Of a DNA stretch of 35,742 nucleotides, positions 32,638-35,742 are shown one piece after another. The number at the start of each line of letters is the position of its first letter. The stretch's first letter is position 1. A program made the position numbers and the translations under genes. Origin of the DNA: an uncultured Parvularcula sp. GTDB lineage: Bacteria; Pseudomonadota; Alphaproteobacteria; Caulobacterales; Parvularculaceae. The notes below the pieces were generated by a model. The model saw nothing but the letters and a program-made list of their open reading frames with translations. It did no database searches and was not told where the DNA came from. The stretch spans positions 1 to 35,742 of the forward strand of contig CALFRH010000151.1 of NCBI GenBank assembly GCA_937919225.1, written 5' to 3'.

Positions 32638-34344
32638 ATGACCCCCCCGGCCCAAATGACCGCAGAACAGATTGCCCCAGAACCCAAAACCGGCGCCCGC
32701 CTCGTGGTCGAGTCTCTCCTCGCCCATGGTGCGGACACTGTCTTTGGGTATCCTGGCGGGGCGATTATGCCCGTCTATGATGCGATCCCAGGCTCGGGGC
32801 TGAAACATATTCTGTGCAGGCACGAACAAGCATGCGCCTTTGCCGCCGCGGCGGTGGGGCGTATGACCCGGAAGGCGGGGGTGTGCCTTGCCACCTCTGG
32901 CCCTGGGGCGACGAATTTGGTGACCGGCATCGCCGATGCCTTTATGGACTCAGTCCCGATGGTGGCCATCACCGGCCAGGTGGCACAGCCTGTGATGGGC
33001 ACGGACGCTTTCCAAGAAATCGATACGTTTGGCATCACCATGCCCATCGTCAAGCACAGCTATGTGGTGCGGGACCCCGCGGATATCCCAGCGGTTATCG
33101 CCGAAGCTTTTGAGATTGCCGAAAGTGGTCGTCCGGGCCCGGTGGTGATTGATATCCCTAAGGATGTTCAGCAAACCGCGGTGGAGGCCACTATGGTACC
33201 CCGCCCGCCCAAGCCTAAGCCGCCCCTTGATGAAGAGGCCCTGCGCCGGGCGGAAGCCGCCGTTCAGTCGGCTGAACGCCCCCTATTTTACCTAGGCGGC
33301 GGCATCATGCGTGCCGGCGCAGTGGATGAGGTGCGGGCGCTGGTCGAACGCTCTAACATCCCAGCCGTCTGTACCCTGCAGGGTTTAGGCGTGTTGCCGA
33401 CGGGTCATCCTCAACTCTTAGGCATGTTGGGGATGCATGGCTCCAAAGCGGCGAACATCGCCGTGATGGATTGTGATCTTTTGATTGTCGTTGGTGCTCG
33501 GTTTGATGACCGTGCGACAGGCAAACTTGATACCTTCGCGCCGAAAGCGCGGGTGGTTCATTTTGATCGCGATGCGGCAGAGATCTCGAAATTGCGGCAT
33601 GCGGACGTTGCGGTGCCGTGTAAGATTAAGCCCGTGTTAGCGGATTTCCGCCCCGAAGCGGGACCAATTGATCCGTGGCGCGCCCAGTGTCAGCAGTGGG
33701 TTGCTGATAATCCTGTACCCTATGATGCACCCGGTGATGGGATCTATGCGCCCGCGCTGTTAAAACAATTGTCCGAGCAAGCCGGCGAGAAGTTCGTGGG
33801 CGTTGCCGATGTGGGCCAACACCAAATGTGGGTGGCTCAGCACTGTAATTTCTCTCGTCCGCAGGCGCATATTACTTCAGGGGGCCTTGGCTCTATGGGC
33901 TTTGGCCTGCCGACGGCCCTGGGTGCCAAGGTCGCAGAACCCGACTCCATCGTCGTGAATGTCAGCGGCGATGGCGGCATCATGATGAATATTCAAGAGC
34001 TGGCGACCCTGCGCCGGTATAATATTCCTCTTAAAGTAATTGTGCTGAACAATTCTCGCCTTGGCATGGTGCGCCAATGGCAGGAGCTGTTCTTTGATGG
34101 GAACTTCTCTGAGGTTGATCTCACCGATAATCCGGACTTTGCCGAGGTGGCGAAGGCCTTTGGGGTTGACTCTTTCACCATCACAAAGAGGGATGAAGTG
34201 GCGGGCGCTATCGATAAATTTTTAGCGGCAGAGGGGCCAATCCTCATGCATGTGGTGATTGATCCGTCTGAAAATGTTTGGCCGTTGGTACCGCCCGGAA
34301 AATCCAATGCAGACATGATGGAAGGGGCAGATGATGACTATTGA
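32638..34344 (+). CDS. ilvB: Acetolactate synthase (AHAS) large subunit
   Basis: A 568-residue thiamine-diphosphate enzyme making acetolactate or acetohydroxybutanoate, the first shared step of branched-chain synthesis. The catalytic glutamate is E63 in LCRHEQACAFAAAAVGRM. The central FAD-binding domain is present, and the ThDP motif begins GDGGIMMNIQELATLRRYNI and ends in VIVLNN. The last 14 bases overlap the small-subunit gene. It could equally be called ilvG or ilvI; the choice depends on the small subunit, which here is ilvM-like. Confidence 0.95.
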   Translation: MTPPAQMTAEQIAPEPKTGARLVVESLLAHGADTVFGYPGGAIMPVYDAIPGSGLKHILCRHEQACAFAAAAVGRMTRKAGVCLATSGPGATNLVTGIADAFMDSVPMVAITGQVAQPVMGTDAFQEIDTFGITMPIVKHSYVVRDPADIPAVIAEAFEIAESGRPGPVVIDIPKDVQQTAVEATMVPRPPKPKPPLDEEALRRAEAAVQSAERPLFYLGGGIMRAGAVDEVRALVERSNIPAVCTLQGLGVLPTGHPQLLGMLGMHGSKAANIAVMDCDLLIVVGARFDDRATGKLDTFAPKARVVHFDRDAAEISKLRHADVAVPCKIKPVLADFRPEAGPIDPWRAQCQQWVADNPVPYDAPGDGIYAPALLKQLSEQAGEKFVGVADVGQHQMWVAQHCNFSRPQAHITSGGLGSMGFGLPTALGAKVAEPDSIVVNVSGDGGIMMNIQELATLRRYNIPLKVIVLNNSRLGMVRQWQELFFDGNFSEVDLTDNPDFAEVAKAFGVDSFTITKRDEVAGAIDKFLAAEGPILMHVVIDPSENVWPLVPPGKSNADMMEGADDDY

Positions 34345-34624
34345 GACCCTGACCATTGAGTGCGAAAATGTGAACGGCACTTTGCGCCGTATATGGACCA
34401 TTATTGAACAGCGCGGCTGGTATGTTCGCAGCCTGTTGGTGGAAGAGATCGAAGATGGGTCAATGACCCGGGTGCAAGTGTCGCCCCACAGTTCTAATCG
34501 GTCAATTGAAACTCTGCGCCTGCAAATCGAGCGTTTGCACAATGTTCGCTACGTCAAGTTAGAACGCCGCTCACGCGAGAAACCAAGCCAGTGGAAGGAA
34601 ATACCCCATGCCACCGTCGTCTGA
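34331..34624 (+). CDS. Short AHAS small subunit, IlvM-like ACT domain
   Basis: A 97-residue ACT-domain protein. ETLTIECENVNGTLRRIWTI is the ligand-binding start of the ACT fold, and IERLHNVRYVKLERRSRE ends it. IlvH and IlvN-type regulatory subunits of about 160 residues have an additional C-terminal domain that is absent here, so the size is closer to IlvM (AHAS II). The start is 34331 or the adjacent ATG 34334; GGGG lies close upstream. It overlaps ilvB by 14 bases and the next gene by 17 bases. The tail after the ACT domain (SQWKEIPHATVV) is short. Feedback sensitivity cannot be predicted. Confidence 0.85.
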   Translation: MMTIETLTIECENVNGTLRRIWTIIEQRGWYVRSLLVEEIEDGSMTRVQVSPHSSNRSIETLRLQIERLHNVRYVKLERRSREKPSQWKEIPHATVV

Positions 34625-35742
34625 CATCTCTGTCAGCGCGGGCGCCGACCAGGGGGGCGGTGAGCCTGAGGTGATGAACCCGCTGGGTCTCCCCAGCGGG
34701 GTGTTTGATGACATTGTCGAAAAGCGCGCGCCCGCCTGGGCGGAAGTCTTGGAGACACCGTGCCAGGTCTCTCCAAAACTGTCGGTGATGACGGGGTGCG
34801 ACCTGTATCTTAAGCTGGAAAATTTTCAGGATACGGGTTCGTTTAAAGACCGCGGGGCGCTGGCCAAACTCCTTAGCCTAGATGAGGCAACGCGCGGTCG
34901 CGGCGTGATGGCCGCCTCCGCGGGCAACCATGCCCAAGGGGTAGCACGGCATGCGGCGCTGTTGGGTATCGATGCCACCATCGTGATGCCGGAGCACACG
35001 CCGTTCGTCAAAGTGGAGCAGACCCGGGCTTTAGGTGCGCGGGTGGTGTTGACTGGCGAAGACTATGATGCGGCGGCGAAATCGGCGCACACCTTGTGTG
35101 AAGAAGAGGGGCGAACCTTCGTTCACCCCTTTGATGATCCGTACGTATGTGCCGGACAAGGAACGATTGCGGCGGAAATGCTGCGAGCTGTGCCGTCGCT
35201 TGACACATTGGTGGTGCCCGTTGGAGGCGGCGGCCTTATTTCTGGTATGGCGGTCGTTGCCAAAAAGATGAACCCAGACATTCGTATCATCGGTGTACAG
35301 GCGGCCCTCTTCCCCGGGATGGTGAATGCGGTGCGGGGCAGTGATCGTCCCACCGGCGGGATGACCCTTGCGGAAGGCATCGCAGTGTCGAACCCCGGTA
35401 CCCTTACGCGAAAAGTAGTGTCTGAGCTTGTTGATGAGATTGTTACCGTTGAAGAGCAAAGCCTTGAGCGGGCGTTGAGCCTATTGCTGACCCAGCAAAA
35501 AACCCTTGCGGAGGGTGCGGGTGCGGCGGGATTAGCGGCTATTCTTTCTCATCCTTCTTTGTTCCGTGGGCGAAAAGTTGGTGCCGTGGTCTGTGGCGGG
35601 AATATCGACACGCGATTATTGTCGTCCATCCTGATGCGCGATCTGGCGAGGGAACGACGGTTGGCCCGTTTGCGGATCGAATTAATTGATGTTCCCGGTC
35701 AGTTAACCTTGGTGTCCGAAGCAATTTCGGCGGCAGGGGGCA
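34608..35742 (+). CDS. ilvA: Threonine dehydratase (partial, runs off the window)
   Basis: 378 codons are visible with no stop before the end of the window. The PLP lysine is K80 in DTGSFKDRGA, the phosphate loop is VPVGGGGLISGM, and ASAGNHAQGVARHAA is a family block. After the catalytic domain (about to residue 345), RLARLRIELIDVPGQLTLVSEA opens an ACT-like regulatory domain, which is cut. The enzyme deaminates threonine to 2-oxobutanoate, the isoleucine-specific substrate for the AHAS encoded next door, so biosynthetic ilvA is favoured over catabolic tdcB. GGAAGGA precedes the ATG at 34608, which overlaps the small-subunit gene. An ATG at 34674 is another possible start. Confidence 0.92.
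   Translation, partial: MPPSSDISVSAGADQGGGEPEVMNPLGLPSGVFDDIVEKRAPAWAEVLETPCQVSPKLSVMTGCDLYLKLENFQDTGSFKDRGALAKLLSLDEATRGRGVMAASAGNHAQGVARHAALLGIDATIVMPEHTPFVKVEQTRALGARVVLTGEDYDAAAKSAHTLCEEEGRTFVHPFDDPYVCAGQGTIAAEMLRAVPSLDTLVVPVGGGGLISGMAVVAKKMNPDIRIIGVQAALFPGMVNAVRGSDRPTGGMTLAEGIAVSNPGTLTRKVVSELVDEIVTVEEQSLERALSLLLTQQKTLAEGAGAAGLAAILSHPSLFRGRKVGAVVCGGNIDTRLLSSILMRDLARERRLARLRIELIDVPGQLTLVSEAISAAGG

Noticed and set aside
1-35742. tRNA, rRNA, CRISPR array, insertion sequence or prophage
   Set aside because: No cloverleaf-like, spacer-repeat or transposase-like sequence was noticed in any gap; most gaps are short or filled by the listed repeats.

Overview
The window reads as a chromosomal segment of an alphaproteobacterium. 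The evidence is GC-rich coding, tightly packed operons, a long (466-residue) adenosylhomocysteinase, glnK-amtB followed by a TorF-type porin, and intergenic palindromes of kinds common in this class. A Parvularcula-like or related marine lineage is a guess from gene content only. No rRNA, tRNA, CRISPR array, transposase or phage gene was seen. Most of the window is core metabolism, with small accessory islands between.

Layout, left to right. (1) 34-5681: an outer-membrane barrel protein, priA (complement), and a three-gene unit of sulfotransferase, low-molecular-weight tyrosine phosphatase and SDR/epimerase. (2) 5682-7224: a sparse region with a decayed palindromic repeat, an XRE-type regulator, a 105-bp imperfect inverted repeat, and a leftward pair encoding a ribbon-helix-helix protein and a 38-residue very basic peptide. 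(3) 7225-9124: three overlapping secreted-protein genes (pilin-like, PapD-like, SPOR-domain). (4) 9176-13855: purU, a GFA-family gene and recR, then a leftward glycosyltransferase and ahcY. (5) 14036-17869: three rightward genes for long helical proteins of unknown function. (6) 18002-20361: proB-proA, leftward. (7) 20597-29472: a nitrogen assimilation block of glnK, amtB, TorF-like porin, gltD and gltB. (8) 29609-35742: an ilv leader peptide and attenuator, then ilvD, ilvC, ilvB, an ilvM-like small subunit and threonine dehydratase, which runs off the window.

The right half is coherent. AmtB imports ammonium under PII (GlnK) control, and GltBD makes glutamate, the substrate of ProB/ProA. The ilv genes cover threonine to 2-oxobutanoate and then the shared acetohydroxy acid synthase, isomeroreductase and dehydratase steps. 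Only the aminotransferase is missing. The leader upstream of ilvD has nine consecutive Val/Leu/Ile codons, followed by a GAAA-loop terminator with nine T residues and a competing antiterminator pairing. This is a textbook attenuator readable directly from the sequence.

The least explained parts are the helical-protein triad (14036-17869), the usherless pilin/chaperone/SPOR cluster (7225-9124), the 105-bp inverted repeat (6373-6477) with its RHH/basic-peptide neighbours, and a PriA that keeps one four-cysteine zinc site while losing three of four ligands of the other. Family assignments come from reading motifs and from memory; no database search was run.
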